Below, in pieces: positions 16,167 through 25,842 of a DNA stretch of 64,000 nt. The notes below the pieces were generated by a model that was not told the DNA's origin, did not search any database, and was given only the letters and a program-made list of their open reading frames with translations. The stretch is from Rhodospirillaceae bacterium. GTDB taxonomy: Bacteria > Pseudomonadota > Alphaproteobacteria > Kiloniellales > DSM-21159. The stretch is taken from positions 806,001-870,000 of the forward strand of contig CP030885.1 of the NCBI GenBank assembly GCA_006969625.1, in the 5' to 3' direction. The stretch's first letter is position 1. Every line of letters starts with the position of its first letter. Position numbers and translations under genes: made by a program.

Positions 16167-17570
16167 CTAGCCGAACTCGACCGGGATGAGGCTGCGGACG
16201 ATGGGGCCGAGCTGGGCGATGGCGACCTTGTCTTCCTGGGCGTAGCGCATGTTCTTGACCACGACCTGGCCGGCCGCCAGCTCCTCGGGGCTGGCGATGA
16301 CGACGATCGGGAAGCCCTTGCGGTCGGCGTAGCGCAGCTGTGCCTTCAGCTTGCGGTCGTCGAGGAAGACCTCGGTGGCGATGCCGGCGCGCCGCAGGCG
16401 GGCCGCCAGCTCCTTGTAGGCCGGCAGGTGCGCGCGGTCCTGGACGGTCACCAGCACCGGGGCGATGGCCGCCGCCTCGGCCTTGACGATGCCCGCCTCG
16501 AACAGCCGGCTCATCAGGCGGGTCAGGCCGATGGAGATGCCGACGCCCGGGAAGGTCTTGTCGACGAAGGTGCCGACCAGGTTGTCGTAGCGCCCGCCCG
16601 AGCAGATCGAGCCGACCTGCGGGAAGTCGTCGAGCCGCGTCTCGTAGACCGTGCCGGTGTAGTAGTCGAGGCCGCGGGCGATCGACAGGTCGATCCTGAA
16701 GTAGTCGGGGAAGATCGCCCGCTCGTCGGTGACGTCGACCAGTTCGCCGTCGTGCAGGTGCGGCAGCACGTGGTCGGGGGCGGCCTCGACCACCGCTTCC
16801 AGCTCGGCGACGCCTTCGGCGAAGGTCGCGTTGATCTCGAGCTGCTTGAGCTGGGTCAGGATCTCGGCGTTGCTGCCGGCGGTGTCGAAGAAGTGCAGGA
16901 TGCGCTCGGCCTGCGCGCCGGTCAGGCCCAGCTCGCCCAGCTTGTGCAGCACCTTGCCGGCGCCGATCTTCTCCAGGTCGTCGACCGTGTTCAGCGCTGC
17001 GCGCACCGCCACGTCCTCGGTCAGACCGACCGACTGGAACAGGCCGGTCAGGATCTTGCGGTTGTTGATGCGGATGGTGAACTTGCCGATGCCCAGGCGG
17101 CGGAAGAGCTGAAAGATGATCGCCGGCACCTCGGCGTCGTACTCCAGGCTCAGCGCCTCGTCGCCGATGACGTCGATGTCGCACTGCACGAACTGTCGAT
17201 AGCGCCCGGCCTGCGCCCGCTCGCCGCGCCAGACCGGCTGGATCTGGTAGCGCCGGAAGGGGAAGCGCAGGCGGCCGTAGTGCTGGGCCACATAGCGCGC
17301 CAGCGGCACCGTCAGGTCGAAGCGCAGGGCCAGGTCCTTGGCGCTCTCCTCGCCCTCCTCCTCCTGGATGCGGCGCAGGCCGTAGACCTCCTTTTCGGCG
17401 ATACCCTTGGCCAGCAGCACCTCGGTGCGCTCGACCGCCGGCGTCTCGATCGGCACGAAGCCGAAGGATTCGTAGGTCGAGCGGATGACGTCGACCGCCC
17501 GGTTGATGGCGATCTGCTGCTCGGGCAGGAACTCGGGGAAGCCGGAGATCGGCTGGATGCGCAGGCTCAT
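16167..17570 (-). CDS. hisS: Histidyl-tRNA synthetase
   Basis: 467 residues from the ATG at 17570 (MSLRIQPISGFPEFLPEQQ). A class II synthetase with motif 2 in QPVWRGERAQAGRYRQFVQCD, the HisA/HisB boxes GLDYYTGTVYE and SGGRYDNLVGTF, motif 3 GVGISIGLTRL and an anticodon-binding domain from about 370. It is longer than the E. coli enzyme (424), mainly in the middle, as in many Alphaproteobacteria. No hisG/hisZ lies nearby, so this is the tRNA enzyme and not HisZ; the intact HisA and HisB boxes support that. Confidence 0.95.
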   Translation of the reverse strand: MSLRIQPISGFPEFLPEQQIAINRAVDVIRSTYESFGFVPIETPAVERTEVLLAKGIAEKEVYGLRRIQEEEGEESAKDLALRFDLTVPLARYVAQHYGRLRFPFRRYQIQPVWRGERAQAGRYRQFVQCDIDVIGDEALSLEYDAEVPAIIFQLFRRLGIGKFTIRINNRKILTGLFQSVGLTEDVAVRAALNTVDDLEKIGAGKVLHKLGELGLTGAQAERILHFFDTAGSNAEILTQLKQLEINATFAEGVAELEAVVEAAPDHVLPHLHDGELVDVTDERAIFPDYFRIDLSIARGLDYYTGTVYETRLDDFPQVGSICSGGRYDNLVGTFVDKTFPGVGISIGLTRLMSRLFEAGIVKAEAAAIAPVLVTVQDRAHLPAYKELAARLRRAGIATEVFLDDRKLKAQLRYADRKGFPIVVIASPEELAAGQVVVKNMRYAQEDKVAIAQLGPIVRSLIPVEFG

Positions 17571-17707
17571 GGATCGGCGGGGCCGTGTCGGTGGCGAAGG
17601 GCGGGAGAGCGAGCGCTGAATAAACGACGGGCGGGCCGGGCGCAACCGCTGCACTGCGGCATGCCCGGGCCCGCCCGCCGGGTCGTCTCGACCGACCTCG
17701 ACCCGCC

Positions 17708-17785
17708 TTACAGCGCGACCGCCAGCCCGTACAGCACGAGGGTCGCAAGGACATAGGCGAGGCCGTAGCGCAGATGCATCGCCAT
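17708..17785 (-). CDS. Possible 25-residue membrane peptide
   Basis: A minimal frame from the ATG at 17785 encodes MAMHLRYG followed by a 17-residue hydrophobic run ending at the stop, i.e. a single transmembrane helix. A GGAG site sits 8 bp upstream. Size and layout fit the class of tiny bacterial membrane proteins, but with no homologue to compare it could be chance. Confidence 0.35.
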   Translation of the reverse strand: MAMHLRYGLAYVLATLVLYGLAVAL

Positions 17786-17961
17786 CTTCGGTACTCCGCC
17801 TGACCGGGCATGTGCCCCTTTTTCGTGGCGGGCCCGGCACCGGGCCCTCGCCACGGCGCGATATGTCGTCGCGCGCCGGCGCCGGGAGTAGCGGCATGCG
17901 CGCATGCCTTGCATGCCGCGCCTGCACGACGGCTTTCCCGGAGGTTAACGGCGTGCGGGCC

Positions 17962-18846
17962 TCACGCCACCGGCGCCTCGCCGGCGAAGGTGGTGCGGTG
18001 GAGCAGGCGGCGGTGGCCGTCGTAGTCGTTGATCGCGTAGTGCAGGGTCGCGCGGTTGTCCCAGATCGCCAGATCGCCGGCGCGCCAGCGCCAGCGGCAG
18101 GTGAATTCGGGCCGCGTGGCGTGCTGCTTGATCCGCTCGAGCAGGGGCGCACTCTCCGCTTCGCTCATCCCCTCCAGGCGGGTCGTGTAGATCGGGTTGA
18201 CGAAGAGTGCGCGCCGGCCGCTGCTCGGGTGCCGGCGCACCGCCGGGTGCACCCGCTCGCGGTCGGCCTCAGGATCGCCGCGGCGGATCTTGATGGACCT
18301 GCTGAGCCCGGCGCCGGGCTGGGGCGCCCACTTGACGCCGTGCGGCTTGCCCACGTGCACCGCGCCGCGGTTCTCGACGATCTCCCGCAGCTCGTCCGGC
18401 AGGGTCTCGAAGGCCTCGATCTGGTTGGCCCAGAGCGTGTCGCCGCCGTAGGGCGGCACCTCGACGGCATGCAGCAGCGAACCGGCCGGCGGCCGCTCCA
18501 GGAAGGAGAAATCGGAGTGCCAGTCGCCGCCGAAGACGCCGATCCTGCGTTCCTCGGCCTCCTTCAGCACGGCGATCACGTCCGGGTCTTCGGCGCTGCC
18601 CTCGACGTAGGGCACGCGCTGGACCGGCCCGAAGATCTCGGTCGCCCGCTTCTGTTGGGCCATGCCGAGAGACTGGCCGCGCACGAACAGCACCAGGTGC
18701 TCGGCCAAGGCTGCGCGCAACGCCGCCGCTTGGGTCCCGCTCAGCGGCTGCGCCAGGTCGAGCCCACGCACCTCGGCGCCGAGCGAGCCGGCAACTTTCG
18801 CGATCTCGAATGGCGCTGACCTGCCCCCCTTGGGTCCCTCAGTCAT
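17962..18846 (-). CDS. TauD/TfdA-family Fe(II)/2-oxoglutarate dioxygenase
   Basis: 294 residues. The iron-binding HxD is in WHSDFSF near residue 111; the distal His and 2-oxoglutarate Arg lie in the C-terminal segment around DYDGHRRLLHRTTF. Other family blocks are HLVLFVRGQ, DTLWANQIEAFETLP and WDNRATLHYA. TauD-family enzymes hydroxylate taurine, 2,4-D, alkyl sulfates and similar compounds; the substrate here is open. Its upstream region is cut 20 bp before the ATG by the end of an IS3 remnant, so its promoter may be lost or supplied by the element. Confidence 0.87.
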   Translation of the reverse strand: MTEGPKGGRSAPFEIAKVAGSLGAEVRGLDLAQPLSGTQAAALRAALAEHLVLFVRGQSLGMAQQKRATEIFGPVQRVPYVEGSAEDPDVIAVLKEAEERRIGVFGGDWHSDFSFLERPPAGSLLHAVEVPPYGGDTLWANQIEAFETLPDELREIVENRGAVHVGKPHGVKWAPQPGAGLSRSIKIRRGDPEADRERVHPAVRRHPSSGRRALFVNPIYTTRLEGMSEAESAPLLERIKQHATRPEFTCRWRWRAGDLAIWDNRATLHYAINDYDGHRRLLHRTTFAGEAPVA

Positions 18847-19517
18847 AACGAGAGTCCGCGGGTGATTGAACTTGCCCCCAACGCTGGACCACTCGAACCG
18901 AGAAAATCCCGGCTGTTTCGCCTCAGGGCAGGCATGCCTGGCCTGAGGCGAGAGCCAGCTCGACCGGGGCTTTGTGGCCGATCGAGCTGTGCGGCCGGAC
19001 CTCGTTGTAGTCGCGCCGCCACGTTTCCCTCTAGGACGAGTGGTGCGTGGAAGGTGTTGCGGCTCCGGTTCTCAGGACCTCGAGCGCCGTACCCGGGCCA
19101 CTGAATCTTCCGCATCCCGAGGGAGGGCCTGTTCTGCCAGGTTGCTGGGTAGAAAGTTGCGCGCCGTGGCTCCCGCCACGAGTTGCCAGTACAGGAGCCG
19201 TCGCCGAGCGGGACGCCCACCTCGTACCACGAACCCTCGTAGGTGCCCGCGAGGGACTCCGGGGTAGGCTGCTGCACGGCGGCGGGCGCCGATTGAGGCG
19301 TCGGAGCCTCGCGAGCCGGCTGCGCCTGAGGCGCTGCCCTGCTGCGCGTGGGGACGCAGCTCGTGACCATCTGGTTGTTGTTGTTCATGCTTGCCTCGAG
19401 AATCTCTCCCTCGGGGCACGCAGCGGTAGCGGGGGCGGCCACGAACGCGGCCACCACCAGGCTGCATGCGAGCAGGACCGACCTGCTCCGTATCGCTCCC
19501 TCGGCCATATCCGCCAT
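18843..19517 (-). CDS. Secreted hypothetical protein with an IS-derived tail
   Basis: The ATG at 19517 has AGGAGG 9 bp upstream. The product has a Sec signal peptide (SVLLACSLVVAAFVAAPATA), a Cys pair (ACPEGE ... TSCVP), a Pro/Gln/Ala-rich linker and a short globular part (GTYEGSWYEVGVPLGDGSC). Near 19027 the frame enters the IS3 remnant out of phase with the transposase and runs on for about 60 codons to a stop at 18843. The real 3' end was therefore probably replaced by the insertion; the gene may be non-functional. The family is unknown. Confidence 0.5.
   Translation of the reverse strand: MADMAEGAIRSRSVLLACSLVVAAFVAAPATAACPEGEILEASMNNNNQMVTSCVPTRSRAAPQAQPAREAPTPQSAPAAVQQPTPESLAGTYEGSWYEVGVPLGDGSCTGNSWREPRRATFYPATWQNRPSLGMRKIQWPGYGARGPENRSRNTFHAPLVLEGNVAARLQRGPAAQLDRPQSPGRAGSRLRPGMPALRRNSRDFLGSSGPALGASSITRGLSL
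18867..19027 (-). mobile_element. IS3-family remnant (3' end of orfB plus terminal repeat)
   Basis: On the minus strand, 19025 to about 18927 reads WRRDYNEVRPHSSIGHKAP then VELALASGQACLP and a stop. This is the classic C-terminus of IS3-family (orfB) DDE transposases. It is followed by a terminal-repeat-like TGAACTTGCCCCCAACG ending at 18867. Everything upstream of the Trp codon is missing, so this is a truncated, dead copy. Confidence 0.85.
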
Positions 19518-19640
19518 GAGTGAATGCCTCCTGATGGTCACGTCTGCGCCACGTAACGCTTGACCCTTTCCCGTGGACCCGCTTCCGGCCATAGACCTCC
19601 ATGTCAACTGCCAGTGCCCAAGGGGAAGTAGGGTCCGGCC

Positions 19641-20075
19641 TCATAACCAGAAGCAGACGGTCGCGACGAGGCAGACGGCGGACAGGAAGTTCCGGGCCAG
19701 TTTGTCGTAGCGTGTGGCAATGCGTCGGAAATCCTTGAGGCGTCCGAACATGCGCTCGATGGCGTTGCGGTCGCGGTATAGTGCGGGCGAGAAACAGGGT
19801 TTCCAGCGCCGGTTGACCTTCGGTGGAATGTTCGGCGCGACGCCCCTTTCCTCGATCTTGCGGCGGACGGCGTTGCTGTCGTAGCCCTTGTCGCCGTGCA
19901 GGATGTCGGTTTCCGGCAGGCGATCGAGCAAGGCGTCGGCGGCGGTGCAGTCGGCAACGTTGCCGCCGGTCAGGTAAAAGGCGATTGGACGCCAGAAGCA
20001 GTCGGTCAGGGCGTGGATCTTGGTCGTCCGTCCGCCGCGCGAGCGTCCGACGGCTTGGCTTATCTCCCCCCTTTT
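19641..20075 (-). CDS. IS5-type transposase, second frame
   Basis: Continues the transposase after a -1 shift at the A4G6 run (20066-20075): SRGGRTTKIHALTDC, the second aspartate in LHGDKGYDSNAV, and the glutamate region ERMFGRLKDFRRIATRYDK. No own start with a ribosome site is visible, so it is probably made only as the fusion. All three DDE residues are present, so the element may still be active. Confidence 0.85.
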   Translation of the reverse strand, partial: KRGEISQAVGRSRGGRTTKIHALTDCFWRPIAFYLTGGNVADCTAADALLDRLPETDILHGDKGYDSNAVRRKIEERGVAPNIPPKVNRRWKPCFSPALYRDRNAIERMFGRLKDFRRIATRYDKLARNFLSAVCLVATVCFWL

Positions 20076-20398
20076 CCTCTGGCGGCGCAACGGTGCGCCC
20101 GGACCGCTGAGCTGTCGATCAGCACCTGCGCCGGAGGGCCGCCCGCCTTGGCAAGGGCCAGGAACACCGCCTCCCACACGCCTTTGGCCGACCAGCGGAC
20201 GAAGCGGTTGTACAAGGTTTTGTGCGGGCCGTAGACGGCAGGCGCATCAACCCACCGCCCACCGCTCTTCAGAACATGAACGATGCCGCTAATCACCCGC
20301 CGGTCATCGACACGCGCCACGCCTCGGGTGTCGGTCGGCAGGTGCGGTTGCAGGCGGGCGAATTGGTCTTCAGTAAGCCAGAAAGTGTGGTTGGCCAT
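20060..20398 (-). CDS. IS5-type transposase, first frame (InsA-like)
   Basis: 112 residues: the N-terminal transposase part with LTEDQFARLQPHLP, ISGIVHVLKSGGRW and the first DDE aspartate in LIDSSAVRAH. It stops just after the slippery run. Alone it could act as a repressor; the active enzyme needs a -1 shift into the second frame. Confidence 0.88.
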   Translation of the reverse strand: MANHTFWLTEDQFARLQPHLPTDTRGVARVDDRRVISGIVHVLKSGGRWVDAPAVYGPHKTLYNRFVRWSAKGVWEAVFLALAKAGGPPAQVLIDSSAVRAHRCAARGKGGR

Positions 20399-20542
20399 GC
20401 GTCTCTCCCCAACATCTTGGAGAAAGAGCGAATCACATCGCAGCGCAGATGGGAATCATTTTATGGGTCCCGGCCCTAGAACGCCTCCGTGCCGCTCTGT
20501 ACGCCCGCCCCGGCTGTCAGACGTTATAGCCGGCGTAACGCT

Positions 20543-20578
20543 GGGGTAACGGATATGTGGGTTTTTGCGTGTTACCCC
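20543..20578. repeat. 8-bp inverted repeat in an AT-rich block
   Basis: GGGGTAAC at 20543 and GTTACCCC at 20571, 20 nt apart, with a further GTAACG half-site just upstream. The block 20560-20680 is AT-rich and lies beside the tRNA fragment, so these may be integrase arm-type or regulatory sites left from an excised element. Confidence 0.4.
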
Positions 20579-20679
20579 ATGTTCAACGATGTACGCAAGA
20601 TAGCCCAAAAATAATCGAAAAATCAGTAAGTTTTTGTTCGGCTATCCTCTAGCACGTTCAGCGGCGTTCAAGCGAATAC

Positions 20680-20729
20680 TCTGACTACGGATCAGAAGGT
20701 TGGGAGTTCGAATCTTCCCGGGCGCGCCA
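20680..20729 (+). other. 3' half of a tRNA-Arg(ACG) gene (att-like scar)
   Basis: Bases 20680-20729 fold as the anticodon arm (TCTGA-CTACGGA-TCAGA, anticodon ACG), variable loop, T-arm (GGGAG-TTCGAAT-CTTCC) and 3' acceptor strand CGGGCGC-G-CCA. The matching 5' strand GCGCCCG and D-arm are absent; upstream sequence is unrelated and AT-rich. Integrases recombine in tRNA 3' ends and leave exactly such fragments at the far end of an island. This is not a functional tRNA. Confidence 0.8.
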
Positions 20730-20792
20730 CACCCCGGGAGTGGCGGCGCAACCTTACGTCGCGTTCGAACTTGGTTCGAACGGGCGCGCCAC
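20719..20792 (+). repeat. Direct repeat CGGGCGCGCCAC after the tRNA fragment
   Basis: The last 11 bases of the tRNA fragment plus one more (20719-20730) recur exactly at 20781-20792, where they follow GGTTCGAA, a T-loop-like run. This suggests a second, shorter tRNA 3' end or repeated use of the same attachment core. Confidence 0.55.
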
Positions 20793-21129
20793 TCTCCTCT
20801 CAGTCGACTGCCGTTTTCCGGACTTCGGCGAGTCGGGACCTCGTACTCTGAGCAGCGCCGTGTCTTGCGCACCGTCGGGCGGCAGGTGAGCCGAGCTAGA
20901 ATCCGCGGTGGGGTCGGGTAACGGCGGCGCGGATGTCTCGGCAGACTTCGCGTCCGGTCGGGCGGGGCACGCCCGGGCAGGCGCCGCGCATCGTCTATGC
21001 CTGTGTCCGGGCAGTCTCGACCGGCCGGCGTTCGCCGCGACAGATCGAGCGCATGCCGGCCAGCGCCCACGGCAGGATCCGTTTTCGGCGAAGGGTGAGC
21101 AGCGCCGGCTGTGGGGCGCGGCCTGCGCT
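20793..21129. other. 337-bp region without a recognised gene
   Basis: Lies between the attachment-like scar and the end of the NeuB-like gene. Base composition is back to the high GC of the chromosome. No frame with a ribosome site, no tRNA and no clear terminator is seen. Confidence 0.4.
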
Positions 21130-22179
21130 TCAGGCCAGATCTTCCAGTTTGAAGTCCTGGTCCTCGGTCATGGCGTGCTTCAGCTCGCGGCCGATGACTC
21201 TGTCGACCTCGTAGGGCGGCAGGCCGTCGTTCGGCACCTTGATGGCGATGTCTTCGGCCGTGACCTTGTGGCCGGCCGGCAGGTCGCGGGCTGCGACCAG
21301 CTTCTTGGCCATCTTGAACAGCGGCTTTTCTTCGCTGGGATAGCGGTGCTTGCGCCCGTCGCCCATGGAGATGCGCGCGCGCTCTAGGTCGCGGACCATC
21401 TTGCGCAGGCCGACCGGCTCCAGCGAGAAGGCCTGGTCGGTGCCCTTCCAGGCACGGTTCAGGGTGAAGTGCTTCTCGATCATGCGCGCGCCCAGGGTGT
21501 AGGCGACCAGCGGCATGGCGATGCCGTTGTCGTGCGCCGAGAAGCCGATGACGATGTCGGGGAAGTCGTGCCGATAGGTGTCGATCACCTTCAGGTTCAG
21601 CTCCGACCACTCCGGCGGATAGCCGCTGGTGCACTGCATGATGCAGACCTGGGAGTTGATCGGCATCACCGCCTCGTAGGCACGCTCGACGTCCATCATC
21701 GTCGCGCCGCCGGTAGAGATCACCATCGGCTTGCCGATCTCGGCGACGTACTTGATCAAGGGGATGTTGGTGATGTCGCCCGAGGCGATCTTGTAGGCCG
21801 GCATATCCAGATCGGCCAGGAAGTCGGCGCTCTTGTGATCGAAGGCGGTGGAGAAGAAGGTGATCCCCAGCTCCTTCGCGTAGGCCTGCAGCTCCTGGTA
21901 CTCGTCACGGCCGAACTCCAGGAACTCTCTGTGGGCGCCGTAGGTCTCGGCATAGGCGTTCTCGGAGTTGTAGGGGCTGTCGTACATCTGCCTGGTGAAC
22001 AGCGCCCGGTTGTCGCGCTTCTGCAGCTTGGCCGCGTGCGCGCCGCACTCCTTGGCCGCCTTGAACATCTGCTTGCACTTTTCCAGGTCGCCCTGGTGGT
22101 TGTGACCGATCTCGGCGATCACGTAACAATCCGAATCGTCGTCGATGGTGATGCCGTCGATGGTCAATGCGCGGGACAT
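21130..22179 (-). CDS. NeuB-family sialic/nonulosonic acid synthase
   Basis: 349 residues. The NeuB catalytic TIM barrel (YVIAEIGHNHQGD, AAKLQKRDNRALFT, ITFFSTAFD, YKIASGDITNIPLI, VISTGGATMMDVE, CTSGYPP, GFSAHDNG, IEKHFTLNRAWKGTDQAFSL) is followed by a C-terminal SAF/antifreeze-like domain from about 285 (RDLPAGHKVTAEDIAIKVPN). Such enzymes condense phosphoenolpyruvate with a C6 sugar to give sialic, legionaminic or pseudaminic acids. No CMP-nonulosonate cytidylyltransferase or hydrolysing epimerase is present here, so the exact product is unclear. It is the last gene of a four-gene minus-strand set. Confidence 0.88.
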   Translation of the reverse strand: MSRALTIDGITIDDDSDCYVIAEIGHNHQGDLEKCKQMFKAAKECGAHAAKLQKRDNRALFTRQMYDSPYNSENAYAETYGAHREFLEFGRDEYQELQAYAKELGITFFSTAFDHKSADFLADLDMPAYKIASGDITNIPLIKYVAEIGKPMVISTGGATMMDVERAYEAVMPINSQVCIMQCTSGYPPEWSELNLKVIDTYRHDFPDIVIGFSAHDNGIAMPLVAYTLGARMIEKHFTLNRAWKGTDQAFSLEPVGLRKMVRDLERARISMGDGRKHRYPSEEKPLFKMAKKLVAARDLPAGHKVTAEDIAIKVPNDGLPPYEVDRVIGRELKHAMTEDQDFKLEDLA

Positions 22180-22340
22180 GGTCGGGTCCGTTCAGGCTGT
22201 GCTGGCTGCTGGGCGGTCCGCGGCTCGAGAGGCCGCGCGTGCGGCGTTCTGCTGCGCCGGTCCGCCCGCCTCCTACTGAACCGGTCTTGCCTTGTCCACC
22301 GTTTTCTGAGCGCTCGGCGGAGCTCTGCGCCGGCGTCCGC

Positions 22341-24354
<2,014 letters not shown>

Positions 24355-24416
24355 CGCTTTGGCCCCCGGTGTGCGATGCGGACGTCAGAAGGAGAGTGCG
24401 GTTCGGCGATGCGGCC

Positions 24417-25526
24417 TCACGGCGCGGCGGGCTTCTCGTAGACCAGGACGCGGCCCTTCTTCAGCCAGTCCATGGCCGCCTCCAGGTCGCGCCGCCGGCG
24501 CATGCCCTGCAGCACGAACATCAGGCGCAGCATGTCCATGTTCAGCAGCGTGATGTGGGTGGGGTCGACCTCGTACTCGGTGGTCACGTCGAACAGGGTC
24601 GCCGGCGCCGGGTGGAAGCGGGTGGTCAGGTAGATGTACTTGGAGGTGATGCGGCAGAGGTTCTCGACCGCCTTCTGCACGTCGAGCACGCGCAGGTGTT
24701 CGAAGACCTCGCGGCAGATCACCAGTTCGTAGGCCTCGTCCGGCAGGGCGATGTCGACGATGGAGCCGATGTGGATGCGCTCGCGCACTTCCGGCGGGGC
24801 GGTGTCCTTGCTGGCCTGGGCGAAGTCGACGCCGTCCGCCTCGACCCCCAGCTCCCAGAGCAGATACATCAGGTTGCCGGGGCCGCAGCCCATGTCGACC
24901 ACGCTTTTGGCCTGGAAGACGTCACGGATCAGCTCCGGGTTGCGCCCCTCCAGCTTGCGCCGGACCTCCAGCCGGTAGGAGTTGGATTCGTCGCGCCAGT
25001 CGGCGTGGAAGTAGTCGGCGTCGTAGGCCTCGGCGCCTTCGGCCGACTGGGTCTGCACGAAGTCTTCGAAGCGGGAGACTTGGTCGGTCAGGCTACCGAC
25101 CTCGAAGAAGTCCTTCACGCGTTGGCTGGAGGAGTCGATCACCGTGTCGAGATAGACCACCTCGATGCCCAACTCGGCGCAGATCGCCGTCTCCTCGGCC
25201 GGCAGGCGGCCTTCCCAGTCCTTGCCCTTGGCGTAGTAGCGGGGCTGCAGGCGGCGCAGCGCCTCGGCCGTGCTGCCGGTCGAGACGTGCACGTAGTCGA
25301 TCGGCTTGAGCGCGTCGATCACCTGGGCGCGCGCGTCCTGGGGCAGCAGCACCTTGTGCTTCTTCGCCACCCAGTCGTCGCCGGTCAGGTTGCAGAACAC
25401 CGGCAGCCCGAGCTTGGCGGCTTCCTCGAAGTAGCGCACGTGGCCCGCGTGCAGCGGGTCGAAACCGCCGTCGACCATGGTGACGGCCTTGCGGTGGCTT
25501 TCGAGGGAGTCGGTAGGAACGATCAT
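24417..25526 (-). CDS. Nucleotidyltransferase-methyltransferase fusion
   Basis: 369 residues, two domains. Residues 12-150 form a cytidylyltransferase-like domain: VDGGFDPLHAGHVRYF carries the HxGH nucleotide motif, followed by LPQDARAQVIDALKPIDYV and YYAKGKDWEGRLPAEE, close to the RfaE2/TagD group. Residues 200-365 form a class I SAM methyltransferase: VVDMGCGPGNLMYLL, EADGVDFA and ICREVFEHLR. The fusion would activate a sugar- or polyol-phosphate and methylate it or a related intermediate. It is the first gene of the minus-strand set, behind a candidate promoter at 25601-25630. Confidence 0.8.
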   Translation of the reverse strand: MIVPTDSLESHRKAVTMVDGGFDPLHAGHVRYFEEAAKLGLPVFCNLTGDDWVAKKHKVLLPQDARAQVIDALKPIDYVHVSTGSTAEALRRLQPRYYAKGKDWEGRLPAEETAICAELGIEVVYLDTVIDSSSQRVKDFFEVGSLTDQVSRFEDFVQTQSAEGAEAYDADYFHADWRDESNSYRLEVRRKLEGRNPELIRDVFQAKSVVDMGCGPGNLMYLLWELGVEADGVDFAQASKDTAPPEVRERIHIGSIVDIALPDEAYELVICREVFEHLRVLDVQKAVENLCRITSKYIYLTTRFHPAPATLFDVTTEYEVDPTHITLLNMDMLRLMFVLQGMRRRRDLEAAMDWLKKGRVLVYEKPAAP

Positions 25527-25600
25527 CGATGGTGCGCTCGCGGCAGCTTCGGAACTGTTCGGAAACGTTGGGGGCGGCAGCCCCGGCTGAAGGCGGCGCC

Positions 25601-25630
25601 TTTATAGGCAAGGCGGATCGCGGCTGTCAC
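25601..25630 (-). promoter_or_regulatory. Candidate sigma-70-like promoter for the 25526-21130 gene set
   Basis: On the minus strand GTGACA (25630-25625) and TATAAA (25606-25601) are 18 bp apart, about 75 bp upstream of the fusion gene start. TATAAA stands out in this GC-rich spacer. Confidence 0.45.
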
Positions 25631-25691
25631 GCCTTCGCTGTATCCGGCGATCGACGCGTGCCGAAGGGTGGAAGCATCAGGTCATGGCGGA

Positions 25692-25720
25692 TTGACAGGC
25701 GGCAAGCACGTCAGTAAGCG
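25692..25720 (+). promoter_or_regulatory. Candidate sigma-70-like promoter for the A+B gene
   Basis: TTGACA at 25692 is followed after 17 bp by TAAGCG at 25715, a perfect -35 with a weak -10, some 120 bp upstream of the 25843 start. With 25601-25630 it would make 25527-25842 (316 bases, no gene) a divergent promoter region. Confidence 0.45.
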
Positions 25721-25842
25721 AGCCGCACGATCGCCGGCGCGCCGCCGGACAGGCCTGCGAACCGATATCCGGCTGGCCAGAGGCGCATTCGACCGACCTT
25801 TCGATGACGCCGGGCGTGCGCCTGCCCGGGGCGAGACAGCCC

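Larger units (their letters stand above)
19631..20476 (-). mobile_element. Complete IS5-family (IS427-type) insertion sequence
   Basis: 846 bp, bounded by imperfect terminal inverted repeats: GGGTCCGGCCTCATAA at the left and GGGCCGGGACCCATAA read inward from the right. TA lies directly outside both ends, consistent with a TA target duplication. It contains two overlapping transposase frames joined by an A4G6 slippery run. It inserted into the scar zone between the truncated secreted gene and the tRNA fragment. Confidence 0.88.

Noticed and set aside
17808..17827. GGGCATGTGCCCC followed by TTTTT on the + strand as a terminator
   Set aside because: The stem is only 4-5 bp with a 2-4 base loop, and no + strand gene ends just upstream.
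20680..20729. Functional tRNA-Arg(ACG)
   Set aside because: The acceptor 5' strand and the D-arm are missing; only the 3' half folds.
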